NCBI GenBank assembly: GCA_014905825.1
Contig: JACGCN010000003.1
Coordinates: forward strand, 2,170,001 to 2,234,000
Reading direction: 5' to 3'
DNA: 64,000 nt
Source of the DNA: Lyophyllum atratum
Taxonomy: Eukaryota > Basidiomycota > Agaricomycetes > Agaricales > Lyophyllaceae
The position numbers and the translations under genes are program-made. Of this stretch, positions 1 to 10,469 are shown in pieces. The stretch's first letter is position 1; each line of letters starts with the position of its first letter. Under the pieces are notes generated by a model. The model worked only from the letters and a program-made list of their open reading frames with translations. It was not told the DNA's origin and did not search any database.

Positions 1-2
1 CA

Positions 3-566
3 TCCCGTTCTGCCAGCCCTCGCCGAACACCCTCGAGGTCGGAAGGCCCGACACCGTCTGCTGCGTCTGAGCTCGCGCCGCCCCCCTCGGTGTCGTCCCT
101 TTCCGTGGAGGATCTGGCAAACCTCCACCGGTTGACCACCGTGCTTCTAGCGCAGTATGGTCACCCCACCCCAAGCCCCGCCCTCGGTGATCGTCTCACG
201 CATCCCCCTCCACCGCTGGACGCGCGCCTCTCTAACCCGTTACCCTTGGCTGAACGCCTTCTTGCCGCGCCCGTTCCTCCTCCTGCCCCTGCGCCGCCCC
301 CCCTGATTAGGCGCATGCAGGTTACTTTAGGCGAGCGCGTAGGCGACATCATGATGGGCCCAGCGGTTGCGGATGCGTCCTCAAGTGAGGCCCCTGCTAG
401 CGAAGGTGCGGGTGTAGTGCCCAACCCTTCCCAGCGGCGACGGCCCAGACGTAACAAGCGTCAACGCGTCGCCATGAAGAAGCGCGAAGGTGTCTGGGAC
501 TACACGAGAGCTTCCGGTTCTGGCAATCCGGGGGGCGATGACAGCGATGAAGAGTACGCGGGTTGA
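3..566 (+). CDS. 3' end of a low-complexity hypothetical protein (5' partial)
   Basis: The reading frame is open from the left edge of the window to a TGA at 564-566, so the start lies outside. The visible 187 residues are rich in Pro, Ala, Ser and Arg. In the middle there is a degenerate repeat around Leu-x-x-Arg-Leu (GDRLTHP, DARLSNP, AERLLAA), then a basic stretch (PSQRRRPRRNKRQRVAMKK) resembling a nuclear-localisation or nucleic-acid-binding tail, and an acidic end (GDDSDEEYAG). No catalytic motif is visible. The composition would suit a Gag-like or DNA-associated protein, but that is only a guess. A T-rich tract with a poly-T run follows the stop. No function is assigned. Confidence 0.45.
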   Translation, partial: SRSASPRRTPSRSEGPTPSAASELAPPPSVSSLSVEDLANLHRLTTVLLAQYGHPTPSPALGDRLTHPPPPLDARLSNPLPLAERLLAAPVPPPAPAPPPLIRRMQVTLGERVGDIMMGPAVADASSSEAPASEGAGVVPNPSQRRRPRRNKRQRVAMKKREGVWDYTRASGSGNPGGDDSDEEYAG

Positions 567-880
567 CTTGGTCGATTTTTTTGGTACCTTTTTTTTTCTC
601 TCTCTTTTTCCTGCGTCTACGGGCCTTACCTTGGCTCGATCTTGCACGCGGGGGGGCACTGTGACGGTGGTGTATTCGGATATACCCCACGCCCACTCAG
701 TTGCGTGTTCGATCGGGCCGGAGCCCTATATTTGTACATATTTGCATTACCTACATAAACTGCTGTACGCGTGTCCTTGCTGGACACGCACAAAATACTA
801 TCAACATTCACCATCGACTACTCGACTAGCGTGAACGGTGAACCGTGCGACCCCCCCGACTCCAGGACGGCATCGTGGAT

Positions 881-912
881 CCTGTGCAGGGTGACAGCTC
901 ACCTTGCACAGG
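881..912. repeat. Long hairpin (14-bp stem, 4-nt loop)
   Basis: CCTGTGCAGGGTGA at 881-894 pairs with TCACCTTGCACAGG at 899-912 across a CAGC loop, with one G-T pair. The stem can be extended outward by TGGA/TCCA past a single bulged T. It is seen directly in the sequence. The function is unknown. Confidence 0.6.
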
Positions 913-1055
913 TCCACAGTGCCCCGGCGTCGGGTCATACCGCCCCAAGCCATGGGTTACATGGCCTTCCCTCGATGCTGCGCCCCTTGCCGGGCAAGTG
1001 GCTCGAGGATGACCTTGACGCTGCGCCTACGACTAGGCACGTAGCTCGAGGTCTA

Positions 1056-1074
1056 GGAGCGCCCTAGGCGCTCC
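1056..1074. repeat. Perfect 8-bp GC-rich hairpin
   Basis: GGAGCGCC at 1056-1063 and GGCGCTCC at 1067-1074 are perfect inverted copies separated by CTA. Together with the hairpin 150 bases upstream it marks a structured non-coding segment. Confidence 0.5.
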
Positions 1075-1262
1075 CCGACGTCTGACTTCTACACGCGAGA
1101 AGACCCGTATTACACGGCCGTATCACACGCAGCGGCTTCCACGCATCGAGGACATTCACCAACGCGTAAGTAGTCTGCCATTTTCTCTACAAAACGCTGT
1201 TGCAATGACCTCTACAGACTCTACACCTCTATGTCGAAGACCTTCGTTTCAACTCCTTCAAT

Positions 1263-2446
1263 ATGAAAACGTCGGTGGCGATCGCAGCCACAGTCGCTGA
1301 TCGAGTATGCTGCGCTCCCGGCGAATGGCGCGTTGAGGCAGTGAACGTCCTCAAAAAGTTGCAGGAAAGTATCGCAGAACTTCGTGGGCCAGGTACGTCT
1401 GGGAATCGTTCGGGACTTAGCTCGATTTCTCAAACAATTAACTAGGTCCAATAACTATTGGAGTTCCAGACGCTGTAATCCCGGAATATACGTCGTACTT
1501 CGTCGAATCATCCGTCAAGAATTTAACAAATGCGGTGACTAGCCCCACACACCTTGTGGTACCCGCTAGCGAGCGAGCGTCATTGACACTTCGTGTCAAA
1601 TTTGTTGAGTACTCTTTTCTAACCACAAATTACCAACATCTGATTGTTATTTCAGCTGGGTGGCGTTAAGGGACTGAAGATGGCCTGCGAGGAGATTCCT
1701 AGCGGTAAGTTTTCGGTCTCGAGTTTCCTCAGTCCTAATATGCTGTTAATGTGCTCAGAAGATGAAGAAGTCTCTCGCTTGCAAGTGGCGTCGTTTCCTT
1801 CGGATTTCAGACCACTGGAGGCTGCTCGTGCTCGTGTGGAGGCTGCTCGTGCTCGCGCTGGAACCTCAGCAGGGCGCCAATGGGATTCTATAGACAACCC
1901 AAGCGGTGAAGGGCCCTCGTCCTCCACTAGCTTTTCTCAAAACCCTCAGCTAGACCAAGCAGTCCTTCCCTCTTTGCCTCGTGCACGGCGACTCGAACAG
2001 GAGAAAAAGGTGCTCCATCACCTCGAAAGTCTCGTCAAGCTTTGGCCGGGGTATGCTTCGTTTGTTCAATCCAGGCACGCGGTACTTCAAAACCCGGATA
2101 TTGCACCCATCTGGCGCTTCGCGACGTCCTTCATGGATGACTACAAGCACACCATTAGCACTATCTCGGTAAGTAAGAGCTGTTTCGACTAGGTTTTTCA
2201 ATATTCTTACGGCTTCCGGGACAGGGCAAGCGCATCACTCAACATCTAATCCTTAGTGCACTAGGCATCAAAGAAACATGGTATCGGGATGCGGCATGTG
2301 GTACGCGTCTTGTGGACTTATACGGGGCTGGAGGGAGTTCTGCAGCAGCTGAAGTTATCCAGGAACTGGCTGCACGTCGTGATGCTCCACATGGCAAAGG
2401 CAAGCTTCTTCATTACCTTCGTGACTGGCAGAAAAACCACAGCTAG
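1263..2446 (+). CDS. Unrecognised five-exon protein beside the Crypton
   Basis: Five exons join in one frame: 1263-1392, 1446-1603, 1656-1704, 1759-2168 and 2225-2446, giving 322 residues with GT..AG ends throughout. The first part (MKTSVAIAATVADRV onward) is followed by a beta-rich looking segment (ITIGVPDAVIPEY), a Ser-rich linker and a helical C-terminal part rich in charged residues that ends GKLLHYLRDWQKNHS. An imperfect tandem duplication, EAARARVEAARARAG, lies at about 1828-1863. There is no signal peptide or clear membrane segment. I do not recognise the family. The consistent phases across four introns support a real gene rather than a chance frame. It lies 0.6 kb from the convergent Crypton recombinase and could be cargo of that element or an unrelated gene. 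Confidence 0.5.
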
Positions 2447-3054
2447 GAAATGTAATATGATCTTGTGTGTGTACTTAGATTAAATTTCTATCAGTATCTG
2501 TGTCCCTAATCATTGATTCTTTGTCACGTTCAGCATACGTTCGGAAGTGAACGGCGAGACGATGTTGATTCTCCTCGATTTCGCTGAAGTTGCAAAGTCA
2601 CATCAAATTCCACTTTGGCAGTTACGCGGCCGGGGTTTGTCGGGGAATGCAGAGTGAGTTGTGAGGAATCAGGTGGATTCATGCCGGACTACCTAGCTGT
2701 ACAGAAAACCGAAAACCGCGACGGAATGCAAACCTCACAACGAAGCGTAATTCTACAGAAAGAGTGCGGGCGATGGGCCGGCAAGGGTACTTACTCCCCG
2801 GGAGTGTATGGCTCAAATCCATCGGCTCAGGCCTAAGGCGCGGAGAGACACGTATTTTCTTGTTAACGAGGTTACTACGTGTACCAAGTGTGCTTGTGAT
2901 GTCTTGTTCGGATAGGGGAAGTACTTGAACGAGCGTCGAAGGTGGGTGATAGGGACGACGACGATGCCGTGAGGGTAGGTGCGGGGAGAATAGAAGGCGA
3001 GAATAGAAAGCTTCTGCTCATTAGGATACTATATTAAAGCAACTACTTCTATTG
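2447..3054. other. Intergenic, between two convergent genes
   Basis: The 3' ends of the upstream gene and of the Crypton recombinase meet here. I see no conserved coding segment, only short frames. The 3' terminus of the Crypton should lie in this interval, but I could not fix it because Cryptons lack terminal inverted repeats. Confidence 0.35.
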
Positions 3055-6000
3055 TCAAGAACAGTAGTTGTTCGCGTTCGTAAGGATCTCAAGTCGAAGT
3101 AGTCCATCTTGTTTTTGGAGCCGTTCAATGAATGCGCGAGTGGTTCGTAAGTGTGGTACGGAAGTCGTGGGGATCGTGTATTTTGTTTCGAGATAGCGTA
3201 ACGCTAAATCTGCGGTCCAGTTTGGTTTTGCGGAAAGAGTGTCGATGAGGTCTGTGATCTTCTTCCGACGTGAGGTCTCGGTGCGTGCCGCTCCGCTACT
3301 TCGCCAACGTGCATTCCATCCGGCGTTCAGTGCACTCACCGAAAGGTGACCGTCAATGCCGAAAGTATACTCCTCCCATATCTCCCTGATTGATGGATAG
3401 GTTCCCTGACCATTTGGTGTCCAATAAGAATAGTTCGGCAGGTACTCATCTTCTTGATTACGCTTCGAAGAGATGATCCATTCGAACCTGTGCTTGGACA
3501 GGCGGTCGCGGCTGAATTTGCTCTCCAGGACAGATATGTATGCGAGCTGCTTCGCACGGGTAGACACATTGTCAGAGATAGGAAATGTGCCAGCTGGATA
3601 GGCGACTGCAGCGGGATCCGTATCTGGAAAGCTACTGCCAGTGTGAGCCCTCGGAGATTCAGTAGTTGGAGATTCGGCAGAAGTTGGGACGGCTGTGGTA
3701 GCTTGCAAGAACATTGTAAATTGTCATGCTTAACAGAGATGGTATAAATTCATCCATACCTTGAACGGCGGCAGGCTCTAGTACCGCAGTAATGTGATGC
3801 ACTGTCTTTGCTCTCTTCTTTCCCTGCTGTCTTTTCGAGGCACCTGGTGGTGCGTAATATGCATCGAGGCGCTCCTGAATGGTGCGGAGCTGTGCTGTTG
3901 CCTCTCGAAGTTCGTCCCGAGCCTGATCTTGCTGCATATGGTTGGTCAGTACCATTCCGTGAAATGATGTCGCGACTGCGTGAGGGAGGTTCTCAAGTCG
4001 AAGCCGTGCCTCCTCCTCTGCGCTTTGGATAGTGGTATGGGCGGTGCCTGCAAAAGTACGAAATGCAAGGGTGTTGAAGGGAGGGTATTTCCACAGTGGG
4101 CAGTGTGGGTACTTTGTGTGAAGGACAGCGGCATCTTGAACAATGATTGACCGAAGGAGCTGGAGAACATTGAGGAATGAACGGAGTGTGGGGTCCACGG
4201 CGGCCTTTCCAGTGGTGTGGATGCGATTGTCCAACGCTGAGAGTTCCGACTCTGCCCAGGGAAACAGTGTCCTGGTGAGATCTTCTGGAGGTTCTGGTTT
4301 CGCAATGGCTTGTCAATCAAAGGAATCACTTTGACTCGCTGAGATGGGTAACTTACGAAGCTTATCTCGGGCGATAAAGTAAGAATCCTGTCTCCTTCCA
4401 TTGAATCCGGCTGCAGCAAGAATGGCCTCGACAGGAAGCATGCGGTTATATGACTTGTCAAAAGCGGTCGTTCGACCCCATCCTCCTCCATGTCTGGTGT
4501 CAGCCTCTGAGGCACCATGCTCACGAGCATAGAGGGCGAAGAAGGAGCGCCCGCCATGTGTGACCTTCTTAGTTTCGATCTCATTCTGTGCCTTGATAGC
4601 ATTCATGCGCTTGTTGTGGTCTGAAATCGAAGCTTAACAAGTGTCGAAAAAAGAAGTAAGATATCCTCTTACTCTCGTAAGTCATTTCTTGGCCTTCTGC
4701 ACCCGGAAATAGGACAATGCTGTACCATTCACGGTAGCCCTTTTCGCTCGTTGCTTTTGGATGCGTGAAATTGGGGACGAATGATGGGACCGGAACATTC
4801 ATGATGTGGAACTGGCTAAATAAATAGAGCCCCAGTGCGCCAACAGCACAAAGCTCGGGAAGACGATGGCGAAGTACACCTTGGTCATCGATTCGGCCAT
4901 TTAGGTTGGTCTTGCCAGTATTTGACCGGAAAATGGTAGCCTGGTCATCATTTGTCCAGAATGTAAAGCGGCGGTGGGGTCAGAAAGAAGACATACCGTC
5001 ACTTTGACATCAAGGCCCATGTCAATCAACGGAAGGCATCGAGAGCTGATGTCAGAGACGAGAAGACGCCGCAGATTGTTGCCACGATATGCTGTCGAAG
5101 TCGAGATCAGCAGCATAGCTCGATCTCGGAGGCCAAGGTGGACTTGGTTTCTTGTCTTCCATGACGACTCTAGGAGCCACATCGAACCCTTGACAAGCTC
5201 GTCTTCGGTGAAGGTATCTGTGAAGTTGACTCAGAATACCCAACAGAAGGGCAGACTCCAGTGGCACATGAAATTGTCAGTACATACCAGATGTCACTCC
5301 ACTTGCTTTGAGTTCTTGTGATTGCTCGACACGTTCGGCTTCTGTTGCGTACGAAGCCTTCTCATAAGTAGAAACCCTTTCGTCATCTCGGAGTGCCCGC
5401 TGTGCTTCCGGATCAGCCTTGTAGAGGGGATCACTCCCTTTGTGATGGTAGCGGTAACTTTCTAATGCGCTGATGCATTGCGCGATATGATTCGGTCCAA
5501 CACGCGTGCCGGGCTTATCCTTCCCTTGAGGTGTTTGCTAGTGGGATACTTAGTGCACAGGGAGTTTTTGATAGAGATAAACAATTACCTGAGGGCGCGT
5601 TGTTTCGTACTGGAGGAATGTTGCCACTTTAGTTGCAGTGATCGGGTGTGCCTCAACCACTTTCCAGTGCGGGTTCTGCTGCGCTCGCATAGCCTGGTCT
5701 CGTGCTATAAACTTCTCGTAGTTCTTGAGGTGGCGCTGGTATAGATCGACGGTCGCTTTGTCTTTGATCATGTTAGTCCGTACAACAAGTCGATTTTGGT
5801 GCGTCTCAGCATGCATGGCCTGGAGCGAGTCGTTGATTGACGTGAACTCAGTGACGAGCCTTGCAGAAACATCGGGTTCCGTGGATTTGTTGTTGGATTT
5901 GTCGTTCATGTCATTGAAAGAGTATAGAACGTCTGAATCGTTGCCAGGGATCGGTCCAGGTGTTGAATCAGCAGCAAGGGAGACAGAAATGCGCTGTCTT

Positions 6001-6077
6001 TTCGAGCTGAGGGGAGAAGGGGGATGTCCCGAGAGCGTATCATGTCGGCGCTTTGCTGGTGAGCTCCGAGAGACCAT
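3055..6077 (-). CDS. Crypton-type tyrosine recombinase (Ndc10-like core plus GCR1_C domain)
   Basis: This is the DNA-transposon recombinase of a fungal Crypton, which cuts and joins DNA through a tyrosine rather than a DDE triad. The start is ATG at 6077. Clear joins include exon 1 ending at 5589 (TTRPQ) and introns before ATIFRSNTGKTN and before NHNKRMNAIKAQ. The catalytic set looks complete: an Arg in AYRGNNLRRL, the H-x-x-R box in THGGRSFFA, a following RHGGGW box, and the nucleophile Tyr in FDKSYNRMLP. The N-terminal 160 residues are Ser-rich and basic, followed by an SAM-like core-binding part. A coiled segment (ARDELREATAQLRTIQERLD) and a C-terminal GCR1_C-like DNA-binding domain (YWTPNGQGTYPSIREIWEEY, ALNAGWNARWRS, SRRKKITDLID) complete it. 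No internal stop was needed to join the exons, so the gene may be active. Confidence 0.9.
3055..6077 (-). mobile_element. Crypton element, coding body only (termini undetermined)
   Basis: The only gene expected of a fungal Crypton is its recombinase, which is present and apparently intact. Cryptons have no terminal inverted repeats and only a few bases of direct repeat at their ends, so the true termini, somewhere in 2447-3054 and 6078-7262, cannot be set from one sequence. Comparison with an empty site would be needed. Confidence 0.7.
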
Positions 6078-7262
6078 GCTAGTATGAAGACAGAGCCGTG
6101 AAATTGCTGGAAGTCAGCATTATAACCGGGGAGATATTTGCCCTATTGACCATAGTTGGGAATGCCACTAATTGCAATAAGAGAGGGCACAATGGGCACT
6201 ATGTGGACAGTGGTTCCAACTCCTCTGGCCTGGCCAAAACCTAAATCGAGAATTTCGAGCAAAAAAACTCAACCTCAAATTTACAGTAGAGTGGTCTGAA
6301 TTGATAGTGCCATTTCTAGAGTAGAACATAGAGCCTCAAGGAGAATAAGCCGATTTTTAAGAGAGAACCATTCAGTGCTGGAGGACGGACGCGTCGAGTG
6401 GGAAAACGGCAGGCGCGTCCGGCTAATTTGACCATGGCCATCCTCATGGTTATCTAATCTAATGATCTGGCCCTCGGCCAGTTGGCTCGGGTACATGTAT
6501 TCAAACTGGTAACGCTACCCAGCGTCACCTTGCGGTTTCGGGCAACGTTACCTGCGCAAATCGCAGTTCATGATATACTCTATATAGTAACGCAACGCAA
6601 ATCGCGGAGTACTGGCACATTGATACCCATTTAACGCTTGAAAGGCAGGTGGAAGCTGCGAGCTCGGACTCGGAATAAAAATATCTAGACGAGATGTGGA
6701 TAATGATAGAACGACGGCGAGTTGAATCGAAGGAACAAGAGTTGAGTCTTGTCAAAATGTCAGACGGTCGGCGAACGTGGACATACGCCTTATTCTAGGC
6801 AAAAAGACGGCACGCAAATTTTGGATACTTCGAAGAGGCTGTAACGAGGAACTAACGCCTACTTATTAACCAAAGGAGGTGTACTTTTGCAAAGGTGTCA
6901 TGCCGTCGACGACTCAAGTTTCCTTTATTTGAGCCTCCTTGCAAGCTGGAAGAAGTGGCGCAACGCGAGGAGGGCCGTCTGAGCCATCGTCCTCGAAGTT
7001 ACTTAGTTAGACAAGGACAAGACTTGGTTCTGAACTTGAGAATTACTGTAAAAATGCGATGGCAACCGGGAAGATCATGCAATGATGCAGACCTGATGCA
7101 GAACCATCATTGGAGGACCTGGACCATATGGCGTGTGACTGCCGTGACCAGCAAACTTCTTCTCTCCATCCACCACTCTAAGGACCTTGACGACGACTGT
7201 CGTGTCTCTTGTCCCCCGGGACCTCACATTCTTTATTTCCCGTCGCTCTTTACCCAAAAGCC
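6078..7262. other. Intergenic, 5' flank of the Crypton and promoter region of the next gene
   Basis: The two divergent genes start at 6077 and 7263. No conserved frame is seen between them. The 5' end of the Crypton probably lies within the first few hundred bases. There is a short AT-rich stretch at about 6575-6595 (ATATACTCTATATAG). Confidence 0.35.
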
Positions 7263-9325
7263 ATGGGAGCTCACCACAACCAACAAATCCACAGACGTGC
7301 TGCGGCTGCCAAGCAACGTCGCCTCGCTGCTGACGATGTCGATGAAGCTCTTCTGAAGAGCCTCGTTGCTCGATTCAGTCCCACTGCTGTATACACGGAG
7401 ACTGAAACCAACGGAGGTGCCATCGATACCGCAACCGATGCAAGTGAGTGAGCAGTTTTATTCGGTAGCCACTTCCCATATAGCGAGGAATCATGGTAGC
7501 GTCGAGGGTTTTCTCGGTGCACTCAGCTCATCCTAATTTCAATGGGCATTCGAACATTCTATTGCAGCAAGATGACTTGTCAGGGTAGTGCTAATATGCG
7601 TTTTTGTCAGACACATCGGCCGCCACGCCACCCACGACTCCCCCGCCTCCGCCACCCACGACTACCCCGCCCGTAGCTCCTTCTCCGCCTACAACTCCCC
7701 CTCCGGCTGACACCAACACCACTCCTACTCCTACTCCTACCCAACCACCTACTACGGTCTTGCCGCCCCCTGTAGACCAGACGACATCCAACACGGTAGG
7801 CCATCACACTCACCTTCTGATAATATGACCTCTAATTCTGCCTTGTGTTCTGTAAGGCTACACCCCCTCCTCTTACCAACATGCCCACGATTACTACGCA
7901 GCGGAGCATAACGACGTTGTCAACGCTGGCGTCCACCTCCGCCAACTCTTCAGCTGCCAGCTCGACGCCGTCTGATACCCCCGGCACAGGCACCAATGTC
8001 GGAGGAATTATTGGTGGAATCGCTGGCGCACTCCTTGGCCTAACTGTGCTCGCATTCGTTGTTCGATTCATCATTGTGAGCTCATGTGATTTCTCTTATT
8101 GCCTTGCCTTGTTTAACCCTTGCATGTCTATTCTTAGAAACGCTACCAGAGAAGGAACGACGAAGATGGAGCTGCGGCCTTCAATGCTGGTGACTTCAGA
8201 CGTTCTGCAGTCCTCATGAATGATCCACCCACCCATAACGAAACCGTTGAGCGAGGCTACAACCCGAGGCCTCCAACTATGATCGAGCGAAGGCTTGCTT
8301 CTCCTGCTCCCACCTTTGGAACCCAGTATGGTGCTCCCGGACCCTACGAGGCTGCGCGCGGGAATGAGTACGGAAATATGGACCAATACGGACAGTATCA
8401 ATCATACGGTCCTGGACAGATGAACAATATGTCGCCCCCCGTCTCCGCTACCTCCGCTCATCCAATGTACCTCGACCAAGCTTACGGACAATCACCCTTC
8501 TCACCGATGGGATCCCCGGTTAGTGCAATGGGACCAGGTTATGATGGAAGCCAGGCTGCTATCCTCACAAGGCAGCCGTCGTCCGCCACTCAGTTGTCTC
8601 GCAATAACTCTGCTGGCGCAAATGGATACCGACAGGATGACTCAACTCAGTTCGCCAACTATCCCAACTACCCCAACCAGCATCTGTCAGCCCAGAATGA
8701 ATACGTCGATCTCAACCGCTCAAGCGTGACTCCCTATCAGGCCGCTCAGTACGCTGAAATATCCATGAGATTGAACACGGATATCCCCGAAGGACTAGAC
8801 ACCCCAGCCGTTAACCAGTTCGTGCGATCAAGCAATGAAGGTGCACCTCCCGTCCCTGCCAATGACCACTCTTCACCCTTTGCCGATCCTGTTCTGCCCG
8901 CCTCTCTGCTCGCCGGCAGCGGCAGGGGTGCAGAGCGTCCCTCGCCCGACTCCGTTAGCCGGGACCTAGACGAATTCCCTGCTCCTCCATCCCCTGCACA
9001 TAGCTCGCGCGTCGACTCGGCTCCTCCCATGCTCCCTGAAATCTACGTCGAGTCCCGCACCCCTTCTTACGATTTCCCTGCCTCTGCACACGGGAGCTCC
9101 GTCGCCAGCGGGTACCCCAGCGGCGTTGCAAAGGACTTCTCCAAGAGCCCCCTCGGGAGCCAGTTCCCTGCTACGCCAAGCCCGATGGCTTCTAGCTTCG
9201 GTGTTGCCACCCCGCCTCCTGCTGCGACTAGCTTCCCTGGCGCTGCCCCTGCCGCCGAGGTGAAGTCGGAGAAGAAGCGGCCCGACACTGTCTATGATGA
9301 TGAAGATGCGTATGGCGGCTTCTGA
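7263..9325 (+). CDS. Single-pass membrane protein, Thr/Pro-rich ectodomain (paralogue A)
   Basis: Four exons (7263-7443, 7611-7795, 7857-8075, 8138-9325) give 590 residues. The first 60 residues are charged, with no classical signal peptide. A Pro/Thr/Ser-rich stretch of about 100 residues follows, then a Gly-rich membrane segment at about 172-195 (GGIIGGIAGALLGLTVLAFV), a basic stop-transfer KRYQRR, and a long disordered tail rich in Tyr, Gln, Pro and Ser. This layout recalls fungal wall-stress sensors of the Mid2/Wsc type, without a recognisable cysteine domain. Landmarks shared with the gene at 14187-15901 are FRRSAVLMNDPP, PRPPTMIERR and the C-terminal TVYDDEDAYGGF. Both genes have the same exon number and intron phases (1, 0, 0), so they are paralogues. 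A role in surface sensing is inferred, not shown. Confidence 0.85.
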
Positions 9326-10469
9326 GGTGCTTGAGATCTAGGAGTGTTTGCGAAGAAGGACATTTTCAAGGTGTATAATATCATTGGTCTGTTCAGGTAG
9401 GGTTGGGCTGGGATTCCACCCTCGTATTCAATCATTCCAGCGCTTTTATGGGAGAGTGGTATCCGGGATCCCTCTCCCTTCCTTACGCCTCACTTCGCAC
9501 GCGGTCTGGATACCTTCATGATCTGCACTTGCAACTTTGGTAGACATCCGTTGTTTATTGCTTTTATATATCTACCTACTGATCTTGACGACGACATAAA
9601 GAGATCACTATTTAGTTCCTCCACCCCACGTCGGTTTCACGACCGCTATACCCCGTTACATTCTTCATTCCCCTCGCCAATCTCTGCTAGATTCAGATAT
9701 TGTTGACAGCTAGCTCACGTCATTCTGCAATCAGCATTGGCTTAGTCTGGATGACCTTTTTCAAAATAGCGGCAATCTAGCCTTACGTTCAACGGAGCGG
9801 CTTCCACGATTCAATATGCGTTCAATTTTCTCCACTTGGAGGAAAGAATTCACCATGGTTTCAGCAATGCCAATACAAACGATATTACAAGTTCTCACCC
9901 CGTTGACATCATGGATTCGAGGAACTAACGGCCGAGGTTCAGGGTATATGTTTTCGCGTATGCTCAGGGCCGGGATGAGCCGCGTTCAACGTCGTCCTGC
10001 CAGTGCCAGTGTCAATAGAGTGAAGCCTATGCCATCAAGGGATCCTCAACCTCGAGCGGGCGGGAAATGGGAGACGGTGATCAGAGCCTGGTTGATGAGA
10101 GTTTGCAGCTGGCAGAAGAAGGAAATTTTGGTGAGGATTTCGAGGCCATGAACTTGAATCCCCTGACGGCGAAACAAGAAGCAGCCGAGCTAATCAGATG
10201 GCGTGACAAATATACCCTTTTTTGAATAGATCAGAAACCCCGCGACGGCGGGTTGATAATAACGCCACCATGAGACGCTGGTGACAAATATAGCCTTGAC
10301 ATGAGAAGCAGGGAATCATGGACATGCGTGGTCCAAAAGCTTCCTCAACACCTCCCACCACTTAGACCGCCTGCTATCCAACCCCCCATCCTCCCAGCAC
10401 GCCAGGCAAGCTGGCTATCATCTTCGGCGTGGGCTAAATAAGCCACCAGTTGATTGCACCCGGACTGGC
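9326..10469. other. Intergenic
   Basis: It holds the 3' flank of the membrane-protein gene and the upstream region of the DUF6533 gene. A short frame at 9816-10151 has no recognisable features and no splice partners that I could find. Confidence 0.4.

Larger units (their letters stand above)
567..1262. other. Non-coding stretch with two strong hairpins
   Basis: No gene is recognised here. The stretch begins with a T/C-rich tract after the upstream stop. It contains two perfect or nearly perfect inverted repeats, at 881-912 and 1056-1074, listed separately. Such structure next to a Gag-like frame could be the untranslated part of a retroelement, but no long terminal repeat was found. Confidence 0.4.

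Noticed and set aside
9816..10151. 111-codon plus-strand frame
   Set aside because: No motif, no splice partners and no homologous pattern recognised; probably chance.
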